Source: Hemileia vastatrix
Lineage: Eukaryota; Basidiomycota; Pucciniomycetes; Pucciniales; Zaghouaniaceae
Length of the DNA: 64,000 nt
Direction of reading: 5' to 3'
Assembly (NCBI GenBank): GCA_030280995.1
Contig: JASXTE010000016.1
Location: 24,327,501-24,391,500, forward strand
A model generated the notes under the pieces. That model was not told the DNA's origin and made no database searches. It saw nothing but the letters and a program-made list of their open reading frames with translations. This document shows, in pieces, positions 12,262 to 23,633 of this stretch. Each line of letters begins with the position of its first letter. Positions within the stretch are counted from its first letter, which is position 1. The position numbers and the translations under genes are program-made.

Positions 12262-13662
12262 TGTGGTGAATTGTCTTATAGACTCTGGAACTTCAATTTC
12301 TTTTTTTCAGTTTATCTTTTGCGGAGAAGTTACAACTGACATTTACAGATATCAATCAAACCCCAATTTACTTGGTCAAATCAGAGGAACCCAAATATTG
12401 GGTAAGTAAGAAAATTTTATGGGTTTTCAACTTTCAAAACTTTCACTCCTTCGAGTGGGAATTGTCAGTCTTGGACGCCCCAAGGATGGACAATACCATT
12501 CTTGGCCATGACTTTTTAACACATTGGAATCCTGAAATTGATTGGGCACAGGGATTTATCACCCCACGCACTAAGTATATTTCTCATTCTTCAAAGCAGG
12601 TCAAGAGGGAGTTAAACAACCCGCCTGAAAATGTCCAGCTAGAGGACAAATCTCAGCCAGATGATTTGCAAGCATCTGATCTTTCTCTAAATGAGCAATT
12701 GGCTAACCCTTCTAGCTCAATGACTTCACTCGAAGAGGATTTAAATCGCCTCAAAGTAATCGACTTATGCTCTCTCAATTATGGTCTTCCCTAAACAGAT
12801 TCTCTCAAAGATGATGAGGACGACCAAATCAACGTTTAAGCCATTCAATAAACTCTACCGGAAATCTATCATGATTTCCTCAATGTTTTCTCAATCCGCA
12901 CGGCCGATAAGTTACCACCTCATTGACCCTACGATCATCAAACAGAGTTAATAGGTCCAGTACCTCCGGCAGGTCCTGCCTATTCTTTGTCGAAGGAGGA
13001 ATCTCAAGTTCTTCAATACTACATTTCAGAGAATGTAGCCAAAGGTTTCATCAGAACCAGTAAATCTCCAAAAGGCTCCCCTGTTCTTTTGTAAAGAAAA
13101 ACAATGGTAGCCTTAGGTTGTGTGTTGACTATAGAAAGATCAACACAGTCACTAAGAAGAATGCATATCCTGTTCCTCCTATGTCATTTCTTCTTATCCT
13201 TTTCAATGGTGCTAATTTCTTTTCTAAAATTGATCTTAGAGGTGCTTACAATCTTATTTGCATTGAGAAAGGTCATGAACCACTGACTGCGATGCGCACT
13301 AGATTTGGTAGTTTTGAATATTTAGTTATGCTTTTGGATTGTGCAGCGCACCATCGACTTTTCAAACTTTTGTCAATGACATATTTCAAGATTTTGTCAA
13401 ACAATTTTTTTTTGTCTATTTAGATGATATTTTAATTTTCTCAAAGACACTAGATGAACATATTCATCATGTTCGACAGGTTCTAAATCGACTTTGAGAT
13501 CATGGTCTCTAAGCCAAGCACAATAAATGTGAATTCCATCATAAATCAATAAATTTTGAGGGCTTTATGTTATCCACTGATGGTTTAGTCATGGACAACA
13601 AAAAGGTCCAAAAAGTCCTGGAATGGCCTGAGCCTAAACCTGTTTAATCCCTACAAGGAATT
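12262..13662 (+). pseudogene. Chromo-1 protease-RT remnant
   Basis: Retropepsin is visible as CLIDSGTSIS at 12274-12303, and the retropepsin C-terminal motif as ILGHDFLTHWNPEIDW in the open stretch 12372-12794. Reverse transcriptase follows in fragments: GPVPPAGPAYSLSKEE (from about 12955), RLCVDYRKINTVTKKNAYPV (from about 13115), FFSKIDLRGAYNLICIEKG, and the YxDD box as [11 protein letters not shown] (about 13418-13450) in another frame. Stops include TGA at 12924 and 13495, each fitting CGA changed to TGA at the position of a conserved Arg. The protein would copy element RNA in cytoplasmic particles; this copy cannot. Confidence 0.8.
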
Positions 13663-15084
13663 TTGGGTTTTGCAAATTTCTATAGAAGATTTATTAAAGA
13701 TTACTCTAAAACTGTTTCCAATCTTACTTCTCTTCTTAGAAAAGATATTCCTTTTGTTTTTACTTCTACAACACAAAAGGAATTAGAAGCTTTGAAGACT
13801 GCATTCACCACAGCTCCAATTCTTCAACACTTTGATCCTTCTGCTTTGAAAATAGTCAAGACAGATGCGAGCAATTATGCTATCTCAGGGGTCATTTCTC
13901 AATTAAATCCTGAAACAAAATTTTTTCATTCTGTTGCTTTTAAGTCACGCAAACTCATTGCAGCAGAATTAAATTATGAAATTCATGACAAAGAGCTTTT
14001 AGCTATTATTCATTGTCTTAAAAAATGGTGCTCTTTTCTTCTCAGCTTAGATAGTCCTTTTCAAATTCTAACAGACCATAATGCTTTCAAATACTTTATG
14101 TCTTCCAAAGTGTTAACCAGGCATCAAGCCAGGTGGGCTGAATTTCTGTCTGAATTTCCTTTTTCTATTTCCTATCGCCCAGGTAAGAACTGCATTGTCC
14201 CAGATATCTTGTCACGTCGGGAAAATGTTTACCCACAGTGGGGGGACACATTTGCTGGCAAGAACCCAGCAAATGTGAAATCAATTTTCAAACAATCAAT
14301 GTTAAAGACTCATCAACTTAATTTGATGACAATTCAACCCTTTCAAAATCCACTATCCAACATCCTCAAAGCTCAGTCAAAGAACAATTATTTTTTAGGG
14401 TTAAAAGACAAAATACTATCAAAGAAAGGGGCCAAAAGATTTAGTATTGAAGAAGGTAGAGTAGTCATACCGGACAACAATGAAATAAAATTATGGACTT
14501 TCAATATTCAACATGATTCTCCATTAGCTGGTCATTTTGGGGTATATAAAACTTATCAGTTAATAGCAAAGGATTTCTTCTGGCCAGGAATGACCAGAGA
14601 AATCAAGGCCTATATAAGAGCTTCTTACAAATGTAATAGGAATAAGGCTCCCTGTCACCGGAAGCATGGGTTGCTTCAACCACTTCCTATTCCCTCTAAA
14701 CCTTGGAAATATTTATCGATAGATTTAATTTCTCAACTTCCTCTTTCTAATAATTTTGATGCTATATTAGTAACAGTAGATAGATTTTCAAAAATGTCTA
14801 TTTTTTTTAAAACCACTACAACTGCTGCAGTAGAAGATTTGTCAAAATTGTTTCTAGAATATCTATTTTCCAAAAATGGATTACCTAATGATATTATTTC
14901 AGATAGAGGCTCGTTGTTTGTATCCACATTCTGGACTCAACTATGTCAACAACTCAATATCACGAGGAATCTCTCCACAGCCTATCATCCTGAAACCAAT
15001 TGGAAAATGGAAAGGGTCAACCAAATCCTCGAACAAAACCTTCAAATGTATGTCAGTTACCAAAAAGACGATTGGACCACATAG
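13663..15084 (+). CDS. Chromo-1 RT thumb-RNase H-integrase, open fragment of pol
   Basis: A 473-codon open stretch starting inside pol (GFANFYRRFIKDYSK). RNase H is seen at about residues 60-190 (KTDASNYAISGVIS, HDKELLAIIHCLKKW, LTDHNAFKYF, YRPGKNCIVPDILSRR). The integrase zinc domain has HFGVYKTYQL and WPGMTREIK, but CxxC has become YKCNRN, so zinc binding is doubtful. The catalytic core has D in SIDLISQLP, D in IISDRGS and E in KMERVNQ. It ends at TAG 15082-15084 after DDWTT, where the family has Gln (CAG to TAG). The start is a frame boundary, not a real initiation codon. Confidence 0.85.
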   Translation: MGFANFYRRFIKDYSKTVSNLTSLLRKDIPFVFTSTTQKELEALKTAFTTAPILQHFDPSALKIVKTDASNYAISGVISQLNPETKFFHSVAFKSRKLIAAELNYEIHDKELLAIIHCLKKWCSFLLSLDSPFQILTDHNAFKYFMSSKVLTRHQARWAEFLSEFPFSISYRPGKNCIVPDILSRRENVYPQWGDTFAGKNPANVKSIFKQSMLKTHQLNLMTIQPFQNPLSNILKAQSKNNYFLGLKDKILSKKGAKRFSIEEGRVVIPDNNEIKLWTFNIQHDSPLAGHFGVYKTYQLIAKDFFWPGMTREIKAYIRASYKCNRNKAPCHRKHGLLQPLPIPSKPWKYLSIDLISQLPLSNNFDAILVTVDRFSKMSIFFKTTTTAAVEDLSKLFLEYLFSKNGLPNDIISDRGSLFVSTFWTQLCQQLNITRNLSTAYHPETNWKMERVNQILEQNLQMYVSYQKDDWTT

Positions 15085-15766
15085 TTACCATTGGCCAAAT
15101 TTGCTTATTAACTCGACTCATTCTTCGACATGACAATCTCCTTTCAAAACTGTTGATGGAAGGCATCCTCGATTCAACTCATTCCATGTAGGAACTTATC
15201 ATCCTGCGGAACATTATCTTTGAACCATATCACGACTCAAAGAAGAACTTAAATCAAATTTGGAAATAGCGACTCGAAGGTACAAGGAACAGGCCAATAA
15301 ACATTGACGATCTGCTCCTCTCTTTAAACCAGGAGACAAAGTATGGCTCGATGCATGAAACATTTGCACAACTCGAACATCAATGAAACTAGCTGAAAGG
15401 CACTTGGTACCATTCGAAATCGACTCTGAAGTCTCTAAAACTGCATTTTGACTCAAGCTACCTCCTAAATGGCAGGCTATTAACCCTGTTTTTCACGTAT
15501 CTCTCCTGGAACTGGCTCGAGAAACATATCTGGGAAGGAACCAACCTCCTCCAGAACCGGTCAAAGTAGAAGACCATCTAGAGTGGGAAGTAAGCCGTAT
15601 CCTTGATTCAAGAATGCACAAGGGGAAACTTCAATACCTCGTGGAATGGGAAGGCTTCCTTGATGATTCAGACAAAACATCCTGGGAACCAGCCATCAAT
15701 GTTTCTAACGCCCCTGAACTCCTAAAATCTTTTCATCTTAAATATCCTTTGAAACCAAAACCTTAA
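15085..15766 (+). pseudogene. Chromo-1 integrase C-terminus with chromodomain
   Basis: The broken remainder of integrase: KEELKSNLEIATRRYKEQAN, LFKPGDKVWLDA and PPKWQAINPVFHVSLLELA, interrupted by TGA at 15305, 15356 and 15449, all consistent with CGA (Arg). A clean chromodomain follows to the TAA at 15764-15766: EVSRILDSRMHKGKLQYLVE then WEGFLDDSDKTSWEP. Chromodomains of this type direct chromovirus integration to marked chromatin (known for the group). Its presence defines the element as a chromovirus. Confidence 0.85.
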
Positions 15767-16660
15767 AACTCTCTTTTATTTTTTCTCCTCTCTTTTTTTT
15801 TCTTTTTTTTCTCTTTTCCTTCTTCTCCTTAAAATCTAAAACATCTTTACCTCTAAAAATATCCTTATTCTTTGTTTTCTTTTCTTCTTTATTCTTTTTT
15901 CTTTCAAAAATTTTTCAACCTTCTTTAAAAAAAATTAAATTAAATTAAAATTAAATTAAATTAAAAATAAAATTAAAATTAAAAGAAAACAAATAAAAAA
16001 TTCATAAAAACCTTTTTAAAATTTCTTTAAAATTTCTTTTCTTTTCTTTTCAATTTTCTATATACATTCTTTCCTTAAAAAATTCTTTTCTTCAAACTAT
16101 CAAAATTTTTAATGAACGCAACACAACAATCTTTTTCAAATTTCACTTCAACCTCTAAATCTCTCTTTTAAAATTTCTTTGAAAAAATTACTCTTTCTTT
16201 CAAATTTTTTTTTAAAAAAAAATTATTTCTTCTCTTCTTTTCTTTCTTTCTCTTCAAATAACCAAAAAAAAAAAAAAAAAAAAAACTTCAATAAATAAAA
16301 TTTCACGAATAAAAAAATTTTTTTTTCTCTCATTAAATTTTCATTTCAAAATTTGTTTCAATCAACTATATTTTTTTTCTCTTCTTCTTCTTATTTAAAA
16401 TTTATTTTTTCTTTCTTTTAAAACTTAAAAGTAAAATTTTTCTCGATTAAATATTTTTCCTTTCAAAATTTCAAAACAAAATTTAAATATTTCTTTCTTT
16501 CTCTTTCTTTTCTTTTTCTCTCAAAATCTTATAAAATAAATATTAAAATTTTAATCAAAACAACAAAATAAAATCAATAAATATACAAACTGTTTCTACT
16601 TTTCTTTTCTTTTCCTCTTTCTCTTTCTCTATTTTTTTTCTTTCTTCCATTTTAAATTAT
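15767..16660. repeat. Polypyrimidine/A-rich low-complexity tract
   Basis: Almost entirely T/C runs alternating with A runs, including ATTAA repeats near 15930-15980 and a run of about 23 A near 16263-16285. It lies between pol and antisense gene A. Gyp-1 (30400-30560) and Gyp-2 (53640-53830) have comparable simple-sequence tracts between pol and their antisense genes. Confidence 0.75.
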
Positions 16661-16675
16661 TTCCTGTATTTTCTC

Positions 16676-17690
16676 TCAAACCAATTTTTTAATCTTCTCC
16701 AAAATCACCCTTGTTTCCTTCCTACATTTCTCAAAAACCTCCCCCTCTCCTACCAGTACCACATCCCCAATCTCCAGCAATTCTTCATCCACGTCAAAGG
16801 AGGCAGCATTGATAATCTTGTTGATATTGCCACTGAACTCTTCAATAAACCTAGCTTGTCGACCCTGGAGAGGTTTTTTTGACCATATCTGGTCAAGAGT
16901 TTCTTCATTATCCTCCCTTGAGGCAATCACTAGTAAATGTTATTCAGTAGGGATCGATGGTGCCACTTCCACAATGGCCACTTCCACAGCAGTGGTTTCC
17001 ACAATAGGAGCTCCCACACTCAAGGCTTCCACCATAGGGACTTCTGCTATGACATCTGAATTCTAAGACATACGGTCATCAGTAAAAATTTTTTCTTTGG
17101 AAAAACAAAATTAAAATAAAATAAAATAAAAGTAAACTTACTTTGAACACTGGATCAGACTCTAGAAATAACTTCGATGTGACTTCCACTGTCACTTCTT
17201 TTTCTTCTTTGTCATCTTCGATGATCATCCGCTGCTTCTTTGGCGTCCACCTTGAGATGGGGACTTCCTCCTCATCTTCCTCCATCAATTCATCCACCTC
17301 CTCTTCTACCCTTCATTTTTTACCCGTGGCTTGGGTTACCCAGGTGGCCACGGTGTCCTTGACTTCCTCCTCAACTGCTTCTGATTGATTTTCCCCAATC
17401 AACATGTCCCATATATCTTTGATCACCTCTTTGGTCTTCGGTATTACCTAATATTTGGTCTAGGTAAATCTTTGTTTGATGTCAGAGTTGTTAGATAAAG
17501 CATTGCATGTTACCTGTCTCCATCGGCAAAACTTGCATTTCTGGTGAGGATCTCGAGTAGCCATGCTTTCAACACAGAAGTATTCCATCGACTCACAAGC
17601 CGTGCATGCTTGGGAGTACTGTCGGGTAATGAGCCCACCATCCACTTTGGGGTGAGGAGGTGTGGGAGTTGGAGTCGGGCAAGCTGACAT
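16676..17690 (-). pseudogene. Gene A: antisense Cys-rich (Zn2Cys6-spaced) accessory gene of Chromo-1
   Basis: Starts at ATG 17690 (SACPTPTPTPPHPKV). The N-terminal cluster CTACESMEYFC-x12-CKFCRWRQVTC has spacing C-x2-C-x6-C-x12-C-x2-C-x6-C, as in Zn2Cys6 domains, but with the basic residues in the second half. An acidic region follows (VDELMEEDEEEVPISRW, EDDKEEKEVTVEV), with a GTAAGT donor near 17139 and an acceptor (GTCTTAG) near 17065, then SDVIAEVPMVEA repeats and a helical C-terminus (RQARFIEEFSGNINKIINAA, EVFEKCRKETRVILEKIKKL). At least two in-frame stops (near 17310 and 16940) make it a likely pseudogene. It lies downstream of pol, opposite in strand, just inside the 3' LTR, the same arrangement as B-E. 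DNA binding is inference. Confidence 0.6.
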
Positions 17691-17740
17691 AATAATAATA
17701 ATCAAGAATTCAATAAAGGGAAAATAGTGTGGAAAGTATA

Positions 17741-18378
17741 TGTCTCACGCTCAACAGAGCTCGCGATTTATACCCGGGCATCTGTCATGCTCCACGTGAC
17801 ACTCGAGGCAAAAGCAGCTCATTAAATCAATTAAATAGAGGTCTAAATCCATACTGGAAGCGCAGAAAGAGATTCTACCTTGCCATGGCAACTTCCCTTT
17901 GTGTACTCACTATTCAACTGCGCTAATCTAAACTTTAAATCTAAATTAGTCAATTCTCAAAAGTGTGCTTAGACTTTTCTTCAATAAGCGACGCACAGCG
18001 CAATAGTCAATACAATATTCCGCTAAAGGTTTTATTAAATATATGTGGGTCATTAAAAAGGGGTAGTGAGTATGGACGGAATGATTAGTGGAGGATTAAA
18101 GGGTTAACGGATGTTAGTGAGGAGGGTCCAGGTGTAACAGGTGTAATTTTGGTGGTCTGTGGTGTGCGGAATTATTGATGGGTATGAGGTCAATTTGAGG
18201 AGGAGTAATAGATATAAAAGGGGTTGGATTTGGTAAGATGTTTCTTTAGAATTAAATTATAAAACGTATTTATAGTTAATAGTGGTAAAAACTGCAATTT
18301 AAATCATTATTATTATACATTTCTTTTTTCCCTCAATAATCATTTCTAAATTTAAATCTTTGATTGCTGAGTGTTACA
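17741..18378 (+). mobile_element. Candidate 3' LTR of Chromo-1
   Basis: Begins TGTCTCACGCTC and ends GAGTGTTACA, imperfect inverted termini typical of chromovirus LTRs. A TATAAAAG box lies at 18213-18220. The second LTR was not found, so the boundaries are inferred. Beyond 18378 the sequence reads as Gyp-5 gag. Confidence 0.55.
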
Positions 18379-19128
18379 ACCCTTTGTGAGATTCTAAGAA
18401 TATTAGTATTACCTTAAAATATATTAAGATTCTTCTTGAATATAACTCAAAGCAGTAGTTCTTCCATCGAGTCATCTTTGAATCACTTCCTCGAACAATT
18501 CCTCTGTGCTTCGAAGAAGTCCCTAAACTCCTCATCTCATTTTCAGGAACACCCTCAACCTTGTGCGTAGGTTGTCCAGTGACAACAGACCCCATGGCAC
18601 TCCAAAATAGACTTTTGGGCTTTATCTCATGAGAGGACATACCATTATAATCTAGATAATCAATAACCTCTTCAAATTCCTCCATAAATTTACCATACTG
18701 AACCAGAGAAGTCACACCACCATCCATCTCTTATTTCCTAGAAATTCCATAAGAATCATCCATTGAAAACACAGTGGGCCAACCCCTGATCATTTCCATC
18801 TTAAGCTTTCTTCAATCCTGAATCCTATTTCCCTCCATCCTAAGAAATTCCTTCACCACCTCTCTATCATCAATGAAGAAGATCACCTGCTTCACCCTAT
18901 CCAAATCAAAAGCCCCATCCATATCAGTAGAAGCTTCAATGATCTCCAAAAATAACCTTGCCTGCTCTCCAAAGCAAAATTTCCCTTTCCACGAATTTAT
19001 CCTGACCATCCTAAATGTTTCCAATTACACCTCCCCAACTTTACACCATGGATAGCCAAAGTCCACAAAGAGTCCAACAGTAACAGAGATTCCAACAGCT
19101 AGCAAATCCTCACCCACTTTGGGCGCCA
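18379..19128 (-). pseudogene. Gyp-5 gag remnant
   Basis: Minus-strand fragments of a Gag like that of Gyp-1: KFCFGEQARLFLEIIEASTD, DRVKQVIFFIDDREVVKEFL (18812-19024), then GGVTSLVQYGKFMEEFEEVI and LFWSAMGS (18374-18727). Frames are broken. A primer binding site reading TGGCGCCCAAAGTGGG on the minus strand lies at about 19112-19128, just inside the LTR. Gag would form the particle shell; this copy is truncated on its left by Chromo-1. Confidence 0.75.
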
Positions 19129-19135
19129 GAAATTT

Positions 19136-20185
19136 TGATAATCCAAAAGTACTAGCTATAGGCCTTGACCAAGGGAGTTGGAGTAAAACTGGAGAGAAAT
19201 ACCAGGTGATATTTTTTTGCTACAGAAAATTAGAGACTGTTACTATACCCCTTCCAACACACTTCTTGACTGCTTAACAAGTCAATAAAGTAGCCTAGAT
19301 AGACCACAGCCAAAGAGAACCTGAAATGCAGAAAGATCCACACCAGAAAACCAAAACACTGTGCACTTCTTTCACAGAAAACAGCAATAATACTTGATGC
19401 AGGTTTAAAAACTACACCAGAGAAACCAGTTGCCAGAGTTGAGTTAAATGAAAAACTAACCTTTCAACACAGCCAATTGTGGCCAAAAATCAGTGAAAAC
19501 TGAGTGAGAAACAATGATATAATTACCAGATGGTTGTATGATAATAAAGGTTGCCCCAAACTGTCTTATTCAGTATGTACACACAGACCACCATCTAAAA
19601 AATCCATGCACAGCAACAAATTTGGTGCTTTTGACAGCCAAATTGAATAAAAACCTCTAGAAATGCTTCCCAGCCTTCTATAACTGAGGCGGGAGGGCCA
19701 CCTGATGTCAGTAGGCTTGCCTAGAGGTGGCCAGACCTCCCTGAAGCCAGAAAACCACCAAAAACCTCCATTAAAGCCCAAAATACTTAGAAAAATCCAC
19801 CACGACTTCTAAAACCCTTAAAACACAAAATTAAGCTATGAAAACATTGGGACATAAAATATAGATCCAAATCAGCTCTACTTAATGGTACTAAGCACTT
19901 GACCCTAAGACTTAAGGTTAAAAAAACAAAATTAAACAGCTATCTTTTAGAAATGAAAAATGAGGAAATGACCCCTTAAAACATAGAATATAGAAAATTT
20001 CAACAGGACATTAAATATAGAGAAAAGCAGGGGTTATCCAATTGTTGTACCCAAATACCCATAGTCCCAATATTCACTGAATAAAATCAAAATAGCACAT
20101 AATTATTTGACCAATGCCAATTAAGACATACAAAAAAAACTCAAAAAAAACCAAAAAAGGCCTCTGACAATCTTGGAAGACCACA
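19136..20185 (-). mobile_element. 5' LTR of Gyp-5 ('R-type' LTR)
   Basis: Read on the minus strand it starts TGTGGTCTTCCAAG and ends GGATTATCA next to the primer site. Copies of the same LTR occur at 46135-47195, 56757-57803 and 61192-62318. Shared landmarks include CTAGCTATAGGCCTTGACCA and AAGGGAGTTGGAG. Its right end interrupts Gyp-4 gag. Confidence 0.85.
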
Positions 20186-21800
20186 CCAGTTAATCCCTAA
20201 GTTGGCTCTGAATGCTAATTTTAGTCTTAGTAGCAGCTGCTCTTCTAGCAGCATACACATCATATTCACCAATCATACAATTTCCATCCAACCTAGCAGC
20301 TGTTTTCAACTCTAATCCACCAAATGAAGTTGTAAAAGTGGCCTTACTGACCTCCTTTTCATTACCCTTATCTTATTTTTCACCATCAGTACCACCATTC
20401 TTTTTACCACCTTTAGTATTTTAATCATCATCACCAGTTAATTCCTCAAATATGGCTCTCCTTTCAGCCATCAAATTCCTCCTAACTAAATCCAAAGGTG
20501 CTTTCCCGTCACTGGGTTTGATGAAAGATCCATCAAAGAATTTTTAAACCTTTCCATCAAATTTTACTTTACCAGCCTGCAAGTTTCTTTTCAAAAATTA
20601 ACAATATGCTGCTTTTTGCCCCCTCCTATTACAAAAGGAGCACATCTTAGCTTTGCCATAACCACCTCTATAAAAATTTCCACCATTACCATTACCATTA
20701 ATACCACCATTGCCATTTGCATGCTCATTAAACCAGTTTCTATTGCCATTAAAGCCATGATTCCTCCTCTCATTTCCCATAGATTGATAAGAAAAAGAAG
20801 TAGAAGTTTAAGCCCCAGGCGCTCTTTTGGCCTTCTGATTTTCTTGAAAAAATATTTTGAGCTGCTTTTTTAAATCAGCTAAATGATCCACCATTTTATT
20901 ATCAACATCCCCCTCAACCTTAGCAGCACGCTGACCCAACTGAGCCTTGGCCATAATGTCATTATTTTTGGCTTAAACTTCAGTAACCTTGCCAACATAT
21001 TAGGGGGTATCAAAGTTATAAATTTTTAATTATTTAAAAGGTATTTCACAACACAATTAGAATGACATAACCTTGACTCTAATTCTCAGTTAAAATGTGT
21101 ACTTGGGGCACAATATGGAATATTAAAAAAATAATAATGGTTGATTTGGCGGAAGAAAGAGGTATTTTGAAATGGAAGATTTCTAACTTTGATACCCCCT
21201 ATTGAATGCAGGACTCCTGATACTTATCCAAAGCCATTAATTTAAATACACCTGAATTCTTTCTTTGATGTACTCTAGAGCAGGAAGATTCTGTTCTCCA
21301 TTTGGTAAGTCCTTCAGCAAGTTTTTTCTAGACAGCTCCTTCAACAGATCCATTCTGATGTCCCTGCTGAATGATGACCAAAATAAATCTTTATCCTGAT
21401 TTTTATGGCCTATTTACTTCACCAGAATCAAATATTTCACCACTTCATCAAACTGCCTACATAACTTTTTGAAGTCCACCATAGTTGAAACTCCACCCTT
21501 TGCTTGCCAATCACTGACAATATTTTTAAGGTCCACCATAGTATACCTGACTCCCCATCTATCAACCATCTCCTTTGACAATTTCAACCAGTCCCATCTT
21601 TTATAACCATCCATAGCAATGACCTCCATTTACAACTCTCTTTCCACGATAAAAAACCTGATGTGCCTCATCATGTGCAAATGTGAAGCCCCATAAACAG
21701 CAGAAGCAGCTTCATAGCAATTTAAAAACCATTAAATAATAAGATAAGTGTTTGTTTAATAAGACTCTTTCAGGCTAAGCAAGTCCAGATACAAAGTAAT
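20186..21800 (-). pseudogene. Gyp-4 gag remnant
   Basis: Minus-strand Gag of the Gyp-1 family. The capsid part is MDGYKRWDWLKLSKEMVDRW followed by GGVSTMVDFKKLCRQFDEVV (21414-21629). The C-terminal Gly/Asn-rich part and zinc knuckle are at 20598-20780: FYRGGYGKAKMCSFCNRRGQ, where the knuckle His has become Gln. The region downstream of the knuckle matches Gyp-1 (SLQG... and AAATKTK-type segments near 20210-20270) but has stops. At the position of the Gyp-1 gag stop this copy has Lys, so that stop is not conserved. Confidence 0.75.
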
Positions 21801-21847
21801 ATTGATAAAAAGCTAAAGAATTAAAACCCCACATTGAAAACCACCAA

Positions 21848-22411
21848 TTTAGAAAGACTCTTACAGTTGCCTTGCTGTAAGCAGAACCCAAGGGAGTTGG
21901 TTAAACCTAAGAAAACCCTGTCCCTTTAAGTAAAGAGAGAGTTCAAAATTAAATAAGCTATAGCATCAACTTGATATGAAATGACCAATAAACTATTTGT
22001 TATTAATGGTATTGAGATGTTGAAACAGTGTTCTTTATAATGAGGCTAAGTAACACAACAGTGAATCTGTGTTTAGAAAAGTGTTTAAAATTATTGAATA
22101 ACATGTTTTTTATAAAGCCTTTATTTTTATAAGAATTAGCTGTTAAAATAAGATCCCTGGTGATGAGACCTTTAAAATGGTACCCTATAAGTTAATATTT
22201 ATGATAATGAGTGAATTTAAAAAAAATTTATGTAAAAGTGTTATATTTATATGGTTATTGCAAATATATATCTTGTTATGTAAAATAAAAAAATTTTATT
22301 ATATGCATTGTTGTGGTCTTTTGTTAAGTTGATTGATTTATTGTCTGTCTATCTTCAAGTCTACAGGCTTTATATGCATATTATGTCATGTACACTTTAT
22401 AACCTAACCAG
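21848..22411 (-). mobile_element. Gyp-4 5' LTR, partial
   Basis: The 3' portion of an LTR (minus strand) ending GCTTACAGCAAGGCAACTGT then AAGAGTCTTTCTAAA, next to a primer-site relic (GGTTTTCAATGTGGGG). It matches the right LTR 22412-23496 in opposite orientation and is cut at 22411 where that LTR begins, so Gyp-2 appears to have inserted into it. Confidence 0.7.
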
Positions 22412-23496
22412 TGTGACAGTCTTAAGTTTAGTAAGGCACTTAAGTTTATTAAAGTAGGATTTTTGGGAGATGATTACTGAGATTTTAAAGTCCAATCTAT
22501 TTTTAAAATGGTTATTTTAAAGAAAATGAGTAATAAAAGTGATTAAAAGGGGTTAATTTTACAAGTCAAGATTTAACAGATAATTAACCATCAGGAAATG
22601 CAAGTATAAGTCTAAAAGTGTGTTGAGATTAAATTCAGGAGTCTCAAGAGCCCTTGAGAATTTTTTTGAAATTTTTACCATTTTTCTACTATTTTTAATA
22701 ATTTTATAAAGTATTTTTGACTATTTCTGATTTTTCATAATTTTCTTTTCTTTGATAATTTCTTACTAAGTGAATAGGGCTGCGCAGACTACAAAAATTA
22801 AATTGATTTATAAAGAAGAGGTAGCTCTTTCATCTAATATTTTTCTAGATTTTTTCATAGTATTTTAAAGGTTCTAATTGAGTCCAGAAGTCTGCACAAG
22901 CTATGGAAAAGCTCCAGAATGCTCTGGTTAGGGAAAGTAGGGCACATGACATACTATGCATATAAAGCCTGTACACTCAAAATTAGAAATCATCAAACAT
23001 CATATAAAGAAAAATCATACAGCAACCAACAACAAAAACTCATATTTTAACAATCATTAATATTATATAACAAATTATAAAATTTTAATACCCTTCTAAA
23101 TTTAACACTTTTACATAACATTATTTTAAATTCACACATCATCATAAATATTAACTTATAGTGTACCACTATAAAGGTCTCATCATTAGGGATCTGATTA
23201 TAAAAACTGAATCTTATAAAATAAAAGCATCATAAAAACATATTATTCAATCATTTATATAAATTTTCTAAATACAGCTTCACTGTTGTGTTTCTCACCC
23301 TCATTATAAAGGACACTGATTTTACATCTCAACACCTTTAATAAAAAATATTCTATTGGTTATTTCTTATCAAGTAGAGGTTATAGCTTAGTTAACTGTG
23401 AACTCTCTATTTTTTTAAAGGGACAGGGTTTTCTTAGGTTTATCCAACTCCCTTGAATTCTGCTTACAGCAAGACAACTGTAAGAGTCTTTCTACA
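22412..23496 (+). mobile_element. Gyp-2 5' LTR
   Basis: Starts TGTGACAGTCTTAAGTTTAG and ends GTAAGAGTCTTTCTACA, immediately followed by a primer binding site. It is related to the Gyp-1 LTR, sharing landmarks near GGGCTGCGCAGACTACAAAA. It lies head-to-head with the partial Gyp-4 LTR. Confidence 0.8.
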
Positions 23497-23500
23497 TTGG

Positions 23501-23520
23501 TGGTGCCCAAAATGGGGTTT
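23501..23520 (+). promoter_or_regulatory. Gyp-2 primer binding site
   Basis: TGGTGCCCAAAATGGGGTTT lies 4 nt inside the LTR and would pair with a tRNA 3' end to prime reverse transcription. Confidence 0.7.
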
Positions 23521-23633
23521 AAATTCTCTAGCTCTAAAAAAATCTTACTTGGTATCTGGACTTGCTTAGCCTGCAATTGGCTTTTTAAACAAATGCTTAT
23601 ATTCTTTTAAAGGTTTAATCACATGATTTTGCA

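Larger units (their letters stand above)
12258..18378 (+). mobile_element. Decayed Ty3/gypsy chromovirus ('Chromo-1')
   Basis: The order protease, RT, RNase H, integrase, chromodomain reads left to right, followed by a low-complexity tract, an antisense Cys-rich gene (16676-17690) and a candidate 3' LTR (17741-18378). Gag and the 5' LTR are not recognisable. The pol region has at least seven stops and several frameshifts, including at least five CGA-to-TGA changes (12924, 13495, 15305, 15356, 15449), so the element is dead. Its right end abuts the gag remnant of Gyp-5, suggesting it inserted into that element (inference). Confidence 0.8.

Noticed and set aside
15767..16660. Non-coding RNA or LTR in the polypyrimidine tract
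   Set aside because: Pure low-complexity sequence without LTR termini or foldable unique sequence.
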